This document shows, in pieces, positions 45,820 to 54,657 of a stretch of 64,000 nucleotides of DNA. The translations under genes and the position numbers were made by a program. The stretch spans positions 62,001-126,000 of the forward strand of contig NZ_JAADJU010000013.1 in assembly GCF_012933545.1 (NCBI RefSeq), written 5' to 3'. Position 1 is the stretch's first letter. Every line of letters starts with the position of its first letter. The stretch is from Rouxiella aceris (lineage in GTDB: Bacteria; Pseudomonadota; Gammaproteobacteria; Enterobacterales; Enterobacteriaceae). The notes under the pieces were generated by a model. It did no database searches. It was not told the DNA's origin and saw only the letters and a list, made by a program, of their open reading frames with translations.

Positions 45820-47088
45820 ATGGATCATAGCGAATTAGAACAACGCCGCAAGGCAGCCACACCACGCGGCGTTTCAGTGATGTGCAACTTCTACGCCAGC
45901 AAAGCGGAAAACGCCACCCTGTGGGATGAAGAAGGTGGCGAGTATATCGATTTTACTGCCGGCATTGCGGTGCTGAACACCGGACATCGTCACCCGAAAG
46001 TGGTGGCCGCGGTGAAAGAACAGCTCGATTTATTTACCCATACCTCCTATCAGGTGGTGCCTTACGCCAGTTATATCACCCTCGCTGAACGCATCAACCG
46101 CGTTGCCCCCGTTGAAGGTCCGGCGAAAACCACATTTTTTACGACCGGTGCCGAAGCACTGGAAAATGCGGTGAAGATTGCCCGCGCCGCTACTGGCCGT
46201 CCTGGCATTATCACCTTTGCCGGTGGTTTTCATGGCCGTACCTTACTGACCATGGCGCTGACCGGCAAAGTTTCGCCATACAAAAAAGGCTTTGGTCCTT
46301 TCCCGGCCTCCATCTTCCATGCTCGCTACCCTAATGCGGTGCAAGGTGTCAGCGTTGAGGATGCGCTGGAAAGCATTGAGTATTTGCTGCGTAGCGATAT
46401 TAATCCTGAAGACGTCGCCGCCATTCTGTTTGAACCGATCCAGGGCGAGGGCGGCTTTAATATCGCTCCGGAAGCCTTTGTTAACGGCTTACGCGAGCTG
46501 TGCGACCGCCACGGCATGCTGCTGATTGCCGATGAAGTGCAGAGCGGCTTTGCCCGCACCGGCAAAATGTTTGCCATGGACTACTACCCGAATGCCAAAG
46601 TGGACCTGATCACCATGGCCAAAAGCCTGGGCGGTGGACTGCCAATCTCCGGAGTTAGTGGACGCGCGGCGGTGATGGATGCGCCAGAACCGGGCGGACT
46701 GGGCGGCACCTATGCCGGTAACCCGCTGGCCGTAGCTGCGTCACTGGCGGTACTGGATATTATTGAAGAAGAACAACTGTGCCAGCGGGCGCAACGACTG
46801 GGTGCCGAGCTGGTTGAAGTCTTGCAGCAGGCGAAAAGTCACTGCCCGGCCATTGCCGATGTCCGTGCGCGTGGCTCGATGGTGGCTGTGGAGTTCAAGG
46901 ACCCAGCGACCGGCAAACCTTCTGCCGAATTGACCCGCCGGTATCAACGCAAGGCGCTGGATGCCGGCTTGCTACTGCTGAGTTGCGGCGTGTATGGCAA
47001 CGTTATCCGCTTCCTTTATCCGCTGACCATTCCGGATGCGCAGTTTAAACAGGCACTCACTATTCTTGACCGCGCTTTAACCGACTGA
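45820..47088 (+). CDS. gabT: 4-aminobutyrate aminotransferase (GabT/PuuE type)
   Basis: A 422-residue class-III aminotransferase that transfers the amino group of GABA or a similar omega-amino acid to 2-oxoglutarate. The PLP lysine is Lys268 in ITMAKSLGGGLP, in the same position as in E. coli GabT; EPIQGEGGFN and the GGTYAGNPLA block are conserved. It sits between its MocR regulator and a PotD-type binding protein. Substrate could be GABA, 5-aminovalerate or another polyamine product. A hairpin (CAACGGACG / CGTCCGTTG, 47092-47112) follows. Confidence 0.88.
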   Translation: MDHSELEQRRKAATPRGVSVMCNFYASKAENATLWDEEGGEYIDFTAGIAVLNTGHRHPKVVAAVKEQLDLFTHTSYQVVPYASYITLAERINRVAPVEGPAKTTFFTTGAEALENAVKIARAATGRPGIITFAGGFHGRTLLTMALTGKVSPYKKGFGPFPASIFHARYPNAVQGVSVEDALESIEYLLRSDINPEDVAAILFEPIQGEGGFNIAPEAFVNGLRELCDRHGMLLIADEVQSGFARTGKMFAMDYYPNAKVDLITMAKSLGGGLPISGVSGRAAVMDAPEPGGLGGTYAGNPLAVAASLAVLDIIEEEQLCQRAQRLGAELVEVLQQAKSHCPAIADVRARGSMVAVEFKDPATGKPSAELTRRYQRKALDAGLLLLSCGVYGNVIRFLYPLTIPDAQFKQALTILDRALTD

Positions 47089-47270
47089 TTGCAACGGACG
47101 GTGCGTCCGTTGTATGGCAATGCACCTTAGTAGTGCACCTGGCGGCCAGTCCAACGCTAATCCAGCGCGCTGGCCGTGGGGCAGTAATAAATTAGCCATC
47201 CCGGTACTATCTGCGGCTCCCGGCCTGGCTATATCAGTACAAATGGCATGGTTTATGCTTTTCTTAATGA

Positions 47271-47280
47271 TGATGCATCA
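47271..47280. promoter_or_regulatory. TGATGCATCA operator before the PotD-like gene
   Basis: Perfect 10-bp palindrome (12 bp with flanks, ATGATGCATCAT) 72 nt before the ATG. Same sequence before the SDR operon and the GntR gene. Confidence 0.65.
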
Positions 47281-47351
47281 TATTTTTATAACAGCAAGTT
47301 ACGGGCAATATTTTCCACTTTAATCCGTTTTTAACTCCAAGGAGTCACAGC

Positions 47352-48380
47352 ATGTTTAAAAAAATTGCACTGACCACACTGCTCGCCGGTTTAATGTTTC
47401 AAGTCCAGGCCGAGTCACTGACCGTGATCTCTTTTGGTGGTCTGAATAAAGACGCCCAGGATAAAGCCTTTTATAAACCTTTTGCTGCCGCAAACCTGGG
47501 TACTATCGAACCTGGTGAATATAACGGTGAAATGGCCCGTATCCGCGCCATGGTGGAAACCGGTCAGGTAGGCTGGGACGTCGTGGAAGTGGAAACCCCG
47601 GAACTGGTGCGTGGCTGTGAAGAAGGTCTGTTTGAACCCCTCGACTGGAGCAAGTTAGGCGATAAGAGCCACTATGTTCCGGCGGCGGTTACCGAATGCG
47701 GTGCCGGGATTTTCGTCTGGTCCACCGTGCTGACCTATGATGCCAAAAAACTCGCCAAGGCACCGACCAGTTGGGCGGATTTCTGGAACGAGAAAGCATT
47801 CCCCGGCAAGCGTGCCCTGCGTAAAAGCGCCAAATTTACCCTCGAAATTGCCTTGCTGGCTGACGGCGTGAAACGTGAAGACGTTTATAAAGTGCTGGCT
47901 ACGCCACAGGGTGTGGAACGTGCCTTTAAAAAGCTTGATGAGTTGAAACCTTATATTCAATGGTGGGAATCTGGCGCACAACCTCTGCAATGGCTGGTTT
48001 CCGGTGACGTAGTGATGACCTCTGCCTACAACGGCCGCGTCAGCGCTGCAGTAAAAGAAGGGCATGACTTCAAGATGGTCTGGGATAACAGCCTCTATGA
48101 CCTCGATAACTGGGCAATCGTCAAAGGCTCCAAGCACAAGGCACTGGCAGAACAGTTTATTGCTTTTGCCAATAAACCGGAAAACCAGAAAGTCTATGCC
48201 GAAAACATCCCTTATGGCCCAACCGAAACCTCGGTTACCGCCATGATCGATGCGAAAACCGCCGCAGACTTGCCTACCTCTGCCAAGAACCTGGCCAGCG
48301 CTTTGCCGGTGGATACCAAGTTCTGGATCGAACACGGCGAAGAGCTTGAGCAGCGTTTTAACGCCTGGGCGGCGAAGTAA
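47352..48380 (+). CDS. PotD/PotF-type periplasmic binding protein
   Basis: A 342-residue binding protein with a 20-residue signal peptide (ending VQA). The mature start SLTVISFGGLNKDAQ, the YNGEMARIRAMVETGQVGWDVVEVE block, and the ALLADGV and SAYNGRVSAA segments fit the spermidine/putrescine-like subfamily. First gene of the transporter operon; AAGGAG precedes the ATG. Ligand probably a polyamine or related amine; not determinable here. Confidence 0.88.
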   Translation: MFKKIALTTLLAGLMFQVQAESLTVISFGGLNKDAQDKAFYKPFAAANLGTIEPGEYNGEMARIRAMVETGQVGWDVVEVETPELVRGCEEGLFEPLDWSKLGDKSHYVPAAVTECGAGIFVWSTVLTYDAKKLAKAPTSWADFWNEKAFPGKRALRKSAKFTLEIALLADGVKREDVYKVLATPQGVERAFKKLDELKPYIQWWESGAQPLQWLVSGDVVMTSAYNGRVSAAVKEGHDFKMVWDNSLYDLDNWAIVKGSKHKALAEQFIAFANKPENQKVYAENIPYGPTETSVTAMIDAKTAADLPTSAKNLASALPVDTKFWIEHGEELEQRFNAWAAK

Positions 48381-48427
48381 CTTTAGTCATCCGCTGACAG
48401 CCAAGAAATTAATGCAGGAAGAATGCC

Positions 48428-49696
48428 ATGAGCCAGACCGAATTGTTGACGAGTCAGATGCCAGAAGAACAAGTACAGGGAAGCGCGACTCTCCGTCAGC
48501 GGTTACGTAAAGTAGAGGCCGCGTATACGCGGCGCTCTTTACTGCTGATCGCGCCTTTATTGTTGTTTGTGGTGGTGAGTTTTATTTTTCCGATCGCTTC
48601 AATACTGATCAAAAGCGTGCAAAACCCGGAAGTCGGGCAAGCCATGCCGGAAACCCTGACTCGACTGGCGAAATGGGACGGCCAATCCGTTCCTGATGAA
48701 GCAACATTTTCGGCACTGGTTGCCGACCTGCGTGTTATGCGCAGTAGCGGGCAAATGGCTTCGGTGGCCAAACGCATGAGCTACGAAGACGATCAATATC
48801 GTAGCCTGTTTACCGGCACCCTGCGTGCCGTTCCTGCCAACAATGAACCACTGCGTCAGACGCTAATCAGCGCCTTGCCGCTGTGGGGCAAGGTTAGCAC
48901 CTGGCAAAGTCTGCAACGGGCGGCCAAACCCCTGACCGCCTATTACCTGCTGGCAGCCTTTGACCGAAAAGTTGATGTCGAGAGCGGAGAAATAAAAGTC
49001 TTACCGGCGGATCAGGCCTTGTACGGCTCGGTGCTGTTACGCACCTTATGGATGGCGATGGTGGTGACCCTCTGCTGCGTATTACTGGGTTATCCGCTGG
49101 CTTACTGGTTGGCAAAACAACCGGCAAGTCGCGCCAATTTATTAATGATCCTGGTGTTACTGCCGTTCTGGACCTCGCTGATAGTGCGCACTGCAAGCTG
49201 GATCGTACTGCTGCAATCCGGTGGCTTAATCAACCGCGGTTTACTGGCGACGGGCATTATTGATCATCCCCTGGTGCTGGTGTTCAATCGTCTGGGGGTC
49301 TATATCTCCATGACCCATATTATGCTGCCGTTTATTGTGCTGCCGCTGTATGCGGTGATGAAAGGTATCTCACCCAACTATGTACGTGCCGCCATCTCCC
49401 TTGGCGCTCATCCTTTTGCCGCCTTCTGGAAAGTCTATGTACCGCAAACCTATGCCGGAGTCACTGCCGGTGCGCTGCTGGTGTTTATGATGGCGATTGG
49501 TTACTACATCACGCCTGCGCTGTTGGGCGGGCCGGGCGATCAAATGGTCAGTTACTTTGTGGCCTTCTTTACCAATACCACCATGAACTGGGGTATGGCC
49601 GCCGCGTTAGGCACGCAGTTGCTGGTGATTGTTGTCTTGCTTTACGTGGTCTATATCCGCGTAACCCGTACCAAAGCCGAAGCGGCTGCACATTAA
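48428..49696 (+). CDS. PotB-type ABC transporter permease with large periplasmic insertion
   Basis: A 422-residue inner-membrane permease, longer than PotB (about 285) because of a periplasmic region of about 140 residues between TM1 (about 37-57) and TM2 (about 200-225). The C-terminal core carries the EAA-type loop RAAISLGAHPFAAFWKVYVPQ. This long form is typical of permeases encoded beside gabT-like genes. It begins 47 nt after the binding-protein stop. Confidence 0.9.
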   Translation: MSQTELLTSQMPEEQVQGSATLRQRLRKVEAAYTRRSLLLIAPLLLFVVVSFIFPIASILIKSVQNPEVGQAMPETLTRLAKWDGQSVPDEATFSALVADLRVMRSSGQMASVAKRMSYEDDQYRSLFTGTLRAVPANNEPLRQTLISALPLWGKVSTWQSLQRAAKPLTAYYLLAAFDRKVDVESGEIKVLPADQALYGSVLLRTLWMAMVVTLCCVLLGYPLAYWLAKQPASRANLLMILVLLPFWTSLIVRTASWIVLLQSGGLINRGLLATGIIDHPLVLVFNRLGVYISMTHIMLPFIVLPLYAVMKGISPNYVRAAISLGAHPFAAFWKVYVPQTYAGVTAGALLVFMMAIGYYITPALLGGPGDQMVSYFVAFFTNTTMNWGMAAALGTQLLVIVVLLYVVYIRVTRTKAEAAAH

Positions 49697-49712
49697 TAGC
49701 AAGGAAAACCAC

Positions 49713-50546
49713 ATGAATATCAAACCAAAAGGTTATACCTTACTCAGACTGTGGCGTTGGACCTTTAATTTTTACAGCTCGGCGATCCTGCTGTTTTTAA
49801 TTATCCCGGTGCTGATTATTGTGCCACTGTCTTTTAATTCGGGTTCATTCCTGAGTTATCCGCTAAACGGTTTTTCTTTGCGCTGGTACCATACTTTTTT
49901 CCATTCTGACGAGTGGTTAAGTTCGCTGGGTAACAGTCTGCTGATCGCCCCTCTGGCAACCTTGCTGGCCACTGCATTGGGTGTACTGGCTTCAATGGGG
50001 CTGACGCGCGGTGAGTTTCGCGGCAAATCGCTGGTGATGGCGATTTTGATTTCGCCAATGATTGCACCGGTAGTGATTATCGCCGTCGGCATGTTTTTCT
50101 TCTTTGCGCGTATGTCGCTGCTTAACAGTTATCTGGGCCTGGTACTGGCTCATGCGTTGCTGGGGGTGCCTTTTGTGGTGATCACTGTCACTGCCGTACT
50201 GAAAAGCTACGATAAAAACCTGTCGCGGGCGGCTGCCAATCTGGGGGCTTCACCCTGGTACACCTTTAGAAAAATCACGCTGCCGCTGATTGCGCCCGGG
50301 GTGTTCTCCGGTGCATTGTTTGCCTTTGCGGCCTCTTTTGATGAAGTGGTGGTCACGCTGTTCCTGGCCAGCCCGCGTCAGCGCACCTTACCGATCCAGA
50401 TGTTTGCCGGTATTCGCGAGAATCTTGACCCGACGATTGCCGCCGCCGCCACCTTAATGGTTGCCGCTTCGCTGATTTTATTACTGGTGATGGAGTTATT
50501 ACGTCGCCGCGGTGAACGCTTGCGTACCGCTACGGCCGGTCATTAA
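49713..50546 (+). CDS. PotC-type ABC transporter permease
   Basis: A 277-residue permease with six predicted helices and the EAA loop RAAANLGASPWYTFRKITLPLIAPG. It pairs with the preceding long permease and the distant ATPase. Sixteen nt separate the two permease genes. Its downstream hairpin carries a tandem pair of the repeat elements. Confidence 0.92.
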   Translation: MNIKPKGYTLLRLWRWTFNFYSSAILLFLIIPVLIIVPLSFNSGSFLSYPLNGFSLRWYHTFFHSDEWLSSLGNSLLIAPLATLLATALGVLASMGLTRGEFRGKSLVMAILISPMIAPVVIIAVGMFFFFARMSLLNSYLGLVLAHALLGVPFVVITVTAVLKSYDKNLSRAAANLGASPWYTFRKITLPLIAPGVFSGALFAFAASFDEVVVTLFLASPRQRTLPIQMFAGIRENLDPTIAAAATLMVAASLILLLVMELLRRRGERLRTATAGH

Positions 50547-50573
50547 CTATCATTTTATAAAGATGAGCTTTAT

Positions 50574-50707
50574 GGTCTTGCATTTGATGACCAGCTTGTC
50601 TTGAAGATTGAGATGCAGGGCATAGTACATCCAGGAGATCTCCGGCGGGTAAGCCCGCTAAGACTCCAGCGGTGTGCTCTCCCTGACAATGGGCTTTTAA
50701 GTCGTCC
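50574..50707. repeat. Decayed copy of the hairpin-targeting repeat element
   Basis: About 130 bp with clear but diverged matches to the intact element: ATTTGATGACC, GGGCATAGTACATCCAGG, TCCGGCGGGTAAGCCCGCTA and GGTGTGCTCTCCCTGACAA, in the same order and orientation as the adjoining intact copy. A remnant of the right hairpin arm (GGTCTT, 50574-50579) precedes it. Confidence 0.7.
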
Positions 50708-50872
50708 AAGACCTTAGTGGTCTTGAGTTTGATGACAAAGTCGTCGTGATGATCGAGATACCCGGGCATAGTACACCCAGGGGCGCTCCGGCGGGCAAGC
50801 CCGCTACGACCCCAACGGTGCACTCTCCCTAATAACGGACTTTGTCAGCAGTCTGAAGACCTTAGTGGTCTT
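50708..50872. repeat. 132-bp hairpin-targeting repeat element, copy 3, with flanking duplicated hairpin
   Basis: The hairpin AAGACCTTAGTGGTCTT occurs at 50708-50724 and again at 50856-50872, flanking the element (50724-50855; one T is shared). The sequence is nearly the same as copy 2 and in the same orientation. The right hairpin is followed by CTTTTTT and is a working-looking terminator of the transporter operon. Confidence 0.87.
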
Positions 50873-50890
50873 CTTTTTTGTCACTGTTTT

Positions 50891-50900
50891 TGATGCATCA
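50891..50900. promoter_or_regulatory. TGATGCATCA operator before the SDR-kinase-phospholyase operon
   Basis: Perfect palindrome, extended to TTGATGCATCAA, 27 nt before the SDR start codon. Confidence 0.65.
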
Positions 50901-50927
50901 AACATCCAAAGTAAAAGGGAGACGGTC

Positions 50928-51662
50928 ATGAATGAGCAAAAAACACTGTTACTGACTGGCGCAAGCCGGGGAATAGGCCATGCCACCGTAAAGCACTTTT
51001 ATGCTGCCGGCTGGCGTATCTTTACCGCCTCGCGCCAGAACTGGGTGGATGAATGTCCATGGGCGGAAGGTTTTCTCAATCATATCCATTTGGATCTCGA
51101 AGATATCGATAGCGTGCAACATGCGTTACCGATGATTAAAGAGCGACTGGGCGGCAGGTTGGATGCCCTGGTGGATAACGCCGGGATCTCGCCAAAAACC
51201 CCGGACGGTGGTCGCCTGGGGGTGTTAAATACCGATTATGCCACCTGGCTTTCGGTATTTAACGTCAATCTGTTCTCTACGGCGATCCTTGCCACCGGCT
51301 TATTTGATGAGCTGAAAGCGGCACAAGGCAACATTATTAATGTCACGTCCATCGCCGGTAGCAAAGTTCATCCTTTTGCCGGTGCCGCCTATGCCAGCTC
51401 AAAAGCGGCACTTTCGACGCTAACGCGAGAAATGGCCCATGAGTTTGGCCCTCACGGCGTCAGGGTCAATGCCATCGCTCCCGGCGAAATTGATACCTCG
51501 ATTCTCTCTCCCGGTACCCGGGAAATCGTTGAACGCAGTGTTCCCTTGCAGCGTTTGGGCAAGGCGGAAGAGGTGGCATCCTTGATCTATTTTCTTTGTA
51601 CCTCGGGGGCTTCCTATGTCAACGGTGCCGAGATCCATGTCAATGGAGGACAACATGTCTGA
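50928..51662 (+). CDS. SDR-family oxidoreductase
   Basis: A 244-residue short-chain dehydrogenase: TGASRGIG (10-17), DNAG (83-86), Ser141, Tyr155-x-x-x-Lys159 and C-terminal IHVNGGQ. ATG 50928 follows AAAGGGAG. The stop overlaps the kinase start by 8 bp, so the three genes SDR-kinase-phospholyase form one translation-coupled unit. It may oxidise or reduce the aldehyde or alcohol linked to the phospholyase product (inference). Confidence 0.88.
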   Translation: MNEQKTLLLTGASRGIGHATVKHFYAAGWRIFTASRQNWVDECPWAEGFLNHIHLDLEDIDSVQHALPMIKERLGGRLDALVDNAGISPKTPDGGRLGVLNTDYATWLSVFNVNLFSTAILATGLFDELKAAQGNIINVTSIAGSKVHPFAGAAYASSKAALSTLTREMAHEFGPHGVRVNAIAPGEIDTSILSPGTREIVERSVPLQRLGKAEEVASLIYFLCTSGASYVNGAEIHVNGGQHV

Positions 51663-52716
51663 ACCTCTGGCCGAGGCATCGCTGCTAACCAGCGATGCGC
51701 CTCAGGTGTCGCTGCCGCAGGTGCAACAGATTGCCGCCGAGCTATATGGCTTGCAAGGGACGCCAAGCGGTTTGGCCGGTGAGCGTGACAGCAATTTCCG
51801 CCTGCTCACCGCCAACAATCAGGGCTATATGCTGCGCTTTATCAATGCCGCCGAGCAGCCCGCCGAGATGGCATTTCAAAGCGCCATGCTTGCACATATT
51901 GCCCGTCAGGATAGTACCTTACCGGTGCCGCGCGTAGTGACCAGCCTGCAAGGTGAAACTACACCCCATTACCCGATGGGAGAACAGCGCCTTACCCTGA
52001 GGATGGTGACCTATCTGCCAGGAACACCGCAGGTAATGATGCCGCGAACCACAGCATTAATGCGTAATCTCGGTGATACGCTGGCGCGCCTGGACCTGGC
52101 ATTGAGCAATTTTGCCCACCCCGGTGCCGACCGCAGTTTATTATGGAATCTTAGCGAGATGCCGCAGATGGCCTCCTGGATTGCGCATCTGGCGGACCCG
52201 GCGCAGCGTGAGGCGGTGGCAACGGTGCTGGCGAGATATCAGCAGGACGTTGCCCCGCAGCTTAGCCAGCTGCGACGTCAGGTTATCCATAACGATCTCA
52301 ATCCGCATAATGTACTGGTAACCGCTGAACATCAGGTCGCCGGTATTATCGATTTTGGCGATGCGCTACAGGCGCCGCTGATTAATGAGCTGGCCACCGC
52401 GCTGGCTTATCAGTTGGGGCAGGGCGACGATCTGTTTGCCGCCGTATTGCCGTTTATTCAGGCTTACCATGCCCGCCTGCCGTTGACTGACCGCGAGTTT
52501 GCCCTGTTGCCAACGCTTATCGCCTGTCGTCTGGCTTTGACGATTTTGATCCCTCAGCGCCGGGCAGTGTTGTATCCGCAAAATCGTGACTATCTGTTGC
52601 GTAATCTTCCCGCTGCCTGGCGTAGTCTGGCGCAACTGATGCCCATCCCCTTTACTCAGATCAGCAATCTCTTTCGCCATGCCTGCCAGTCAGGTCGCCA
52701 CCATCAGGAGCCATAG
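51655..52716 (+). CDS. APH-family small-molecule kinase (hydroxylysine/ethanolamine kinase-like)
   Basis: A 353-residue aminoglycoside-phosphotransferase-fold kinase. The catalytic loop is VIHNDLNPHNVLV (His212, Asp214, Asn219) and the metal-binding Asp is Asp233 in IIDFGDA. The N-terminal GERDSNFRLL block resembles homoserine/hydroxylysine kinases rather than antibiotic kinases. Next to a phospholyase-type class-III PLP enzyme it is best read as phosphorylating an amino alcohol before elimination. ATG 51655 is preceded by GGAGGA. Confidence 0.8.
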   Translation: MSEPLAEASLLTSDAPQVSLPQVQQIAAELYGLQGTPSGLAGERDSNFRLLTANNQGYMLRFINAAEQPAEMAFQSAMLAHIARQDSTLPVPRVVTSLQGETTPHYPMGEQRLTLRMVTYLPGTPQVMMPRTTALMRNLGDTLARLDLALSNFAHPGADRSLLWNLSEMPQMASWIAHLADPAQREAVATVLARYQQDVAPQLSQLRRQVIHNDLNPHNVLVTAEHQVAGIIDFGDALQAPLINELATALAYQLGQGDDLFAAVLPFIQAYHARLPLTDREFALLPTLIACRLALTILIPQRRAVLYPQNRDYLLRNLPAAWRSLAQLMPIPFTQISNLFRHACQSGRHHQEP

Positions 52717-52718
52717 TT

Positions 52719-53984
52719 ATGCAGGACTCGCAAAACCTTCTCGCCGCGCGTCAACGCTTATTGGGCGGCGGTTACCGCCTGTTTTACGATCAGCCGCTGC
52801 ATGTGGTACGCGGCGAAGGCGTCTGGCTATACGACGCGCAAGGCCAGGCCTATCTTGATGCCTATAATAATGTCGCCTCGGTGGGCCACTGCCATCCTGC
52901 CGTAGTGGCGGCCATTGCCTCCCAGGCGGCGCAGCTTAATACCCATACCCGTTATCTCAATGATGCCATTGTCGAATTTGCCGAAGATTTTTTGAGTGAA
53001 TTTCCGCCTGAGCTACGCAATATCACCATGACTTGCACGGGCAGTGAAGCCAACGATCTGGCCTTGCGTATTGCCCGTCAGGTGACCGGCGGCGAGGGGA
53101 TTATGGTTACCCGTTGGGCTTATCATGGCGTCACCAGTCTGCTGGCCGGTCTTTCCCCGGCACTGGGTGAAGGGTTTCAACGTGGGGAAAACGTCTGGCT
53201 GATCGATGCACCGGACAGTTACCGTACGCAACCTGGAGCCTGGGTCGCCAGCATTGCCCAAGCACTGGAAGAGATGCGCCAGGCCGGGGTCAAACCGGCG
53301 GCACTGTTATTTGACACCATTTTTTCCAGCGATGGTATTTTTAGCCCCGAGGCACAGAGGGTACAGCAGGGGGTGGCCTTGGTTCGTGCTGCGGGTGGAC
53401 TGATTATCGCCGACGAAGTGCAACCAGGCTTTGGCCGTACCGGCAGCCAACGCTGGGGATTTTTACGTTACGGTGTCACGCCTGATCTGGTGAGTCTGGG
53501 GAAACCCATGGGTAATGGCCACCCGGTGGCGGCGCTGGTTGGTCGGCCCGAACTCTTTGCCGAATTTGGCCGACGGCAGCGCTATTTCAACACTTTTGGT
53601 GGTAACCCGGTTTCCTGCCGTGCCGCTCAGGCGGTGTTGCAGGTGTTGCGCAGCGAACAACTACAGAACAATGCTCAGGAAGTGGGCTGTTTCTTGCGAC
53701 AGGGGCTTTGCACGCTGGCCGCGCAATATCCCGTTATTGGCGATATTCGTGGCGAAGGGTTATTTATTGGTGTTGAACTGGTGTTAGGCCACGAACAGAA
53801 AACTCCGGCCAGCCAGATAGCCGCCGCGGTGGTTAACAAAATGCGTCAACGGCAAATTTTGATTAGCACCACCGGGCCACAGGCCAGCATTTTAAAAATC
53901 CGCCCACCGCTGGTATTTCGCCAGCAACATGCCGAACTTTTGCTGCAAACGCTCGGACAGGTGCTGGAAGAAGTGACAGCGTAA
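52719..53984 (+). CDS. Class-III PLP enzyme of the phospholyase (ETNPPL/PHYKPL) type
   Basis: A 421-residue class-III aminotransferase-fold protein starting 2 bp after the kinase stop. The DAYNNVASVGHCHPAVV and LNTHTRYLNDAIVEFAEDF blocks closely resemble human ethanolamine-phosphate and phosphohydroxylysine phospho-lyases. The PLP lysine is Lys262 in VSLGKPMGNGHP. Such enzymes remove ammonia and phosphate from O-phospho-amino alcohols to give an aldehyde. A true transaminase remains possible. Confidence 0.8.
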   Translation: MQDSQNLLAARQRLLGGGYRLFYDQPLHVVRGEGVWLYDAQGQAYLDAYNNVASVGHCHPAVVAAIASQAAQLNTHTRYLNDAIVEFAEDFLSEFPPELRNITMTCTGSEANDLALRIARQVTGGEGIMVTRWAYHGVTSLLAGLSPALGEGFQRGENVWLIDAPDSYRTQPGAWVASIAQALEEMRQAGVKPAALLFDTIFSSDGIFSPEAQRVQQGVALVRAAGGLIIADEVQPGFGRTGSQRWGFLRYGVTPDLVSLGKPMGNGHPVAALVGRPELFAEFGRRQRYFNTFGGNPVSCRAAQAVLQVLRSEQLQNNAQEVGCFLRQGLCTLAAQYPVIGDIRGEGLFIGVELVLGHEQKTPASQIAAAVVNKMRQRQILISTTGPQASILKIRPPLVFRQQHAELLLQTLGQVLEEVTA

Positions 53985-53988
53985 CCTA

Positions 53989-54657
53989 TTAATTGCGACT
54001 GGCAGCCAGAAAGGCCACCATTTGCTGGCTGCCATCCAGAATATCTTCCTGAATGGCTTTTCTGGCTTTATCGCCGTCGCGATGACGCAAAGCAACCAGG
54101 ATCTCCTGATGGTGATCGATGGCCATTCGCTGCGAGAAGTAGGCGTAGGATTGTGCAATAAGCGGCCCGGTGCGCATCCACAGACTGTCAATAAACTGGC
54201 TGAGCAGCGGCATTTGCGCACTTTGCGCCAGTAACAGGTGAAACTCGCTGTTCAGGCGCAGGGCATTAGCTAAATCTTCGTCAGCGATCGCCTGACGGTT
54301 TTGCTGAATATTCAGTTCAATCTTTTGCAAATCATATTCACCAATATGGCGCGCGGCGTTTTCGGCGCCCAATCCTTCCAGTTGCAGGCGCAATAAACGT
54401 ATTTCGTTATATTGCATACTGTCGAGTTGCGGAACACGAATATCTTTAGGTGTGCGCATTTCTAAAGCCTGCTCTTTTGCCAATTGCAAAATAGCATCGC
54501 GCACTGGTGTCACGCTGGTGCCAACCTGTTGCGCCAATTCACGGATACGCAAACGATCGTTGGGTTTAAGCCGACCGGCGATCAGAGCGTCGCGCAAAGT
54601 GGCATAAACGCTCGACCCCAGATAGGTATGATTAATGGAGTTGATCGGATAATTCAA
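53989..54657 (-). CDS. GntR-family (FCD domain) regulator
   Basis: A 222-residue FadR/VanR-type regulator. The winged HTH (LRDALIAGRLKPNDRLRIRELAQQVGTSVTPVRDAILQLAKEQAL, residues about 20-65) is followed by an all-helical FCD domain with likely metal-ligand residues. It converges with the phospholyase gene (4 bp between stops). The palindrome TGATGCATCA lies 73 nt before its start and before two other units here, so it is probably the local repressor. Confidence 0.88.
   Translation of the reverse strand: MNYPINSINHTYLGSSVYATLRDALIAGRLKPNDRLRIRELAQQVGTSVTPVRDAILQLAKEQALEMRTPKDIRVPQLDSMQYNEIRLLRLQLEGLGAENAARHIGEYDLQKIELNIQQNRQAIADEDLANALRLNSEFHLLLAQSAQMPLLSQFIDSLWMRTGPLIAQSYAYFSQRMAIDHHQEILVALRHRDGDKARKAIQEDILDGSQQMVAFLAASRN

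Noticed and set aside
47092-47112. Hairpin CAACGGACG / CGTCCGTTG after gabT as another repeat insertion target
   Set aside because: Only a single copy is present and no element sequence adjoins it; kept as a plain hairpin without T-run.
50608-50860. Small RNA gene made by the repeat elements
   Set aside because: GC-rich stems are present but no promoter or consistent terminator belongs to the element itself; better explained as mobile repeats.
51655-52716. Aminoglycoside resistance kinase
   Set aside because: The APH fold is shared, but coupling to a phospholyase-type enzyme and the homoserine/hydroxylysine-kinase-like N-terminus favour metabolism.
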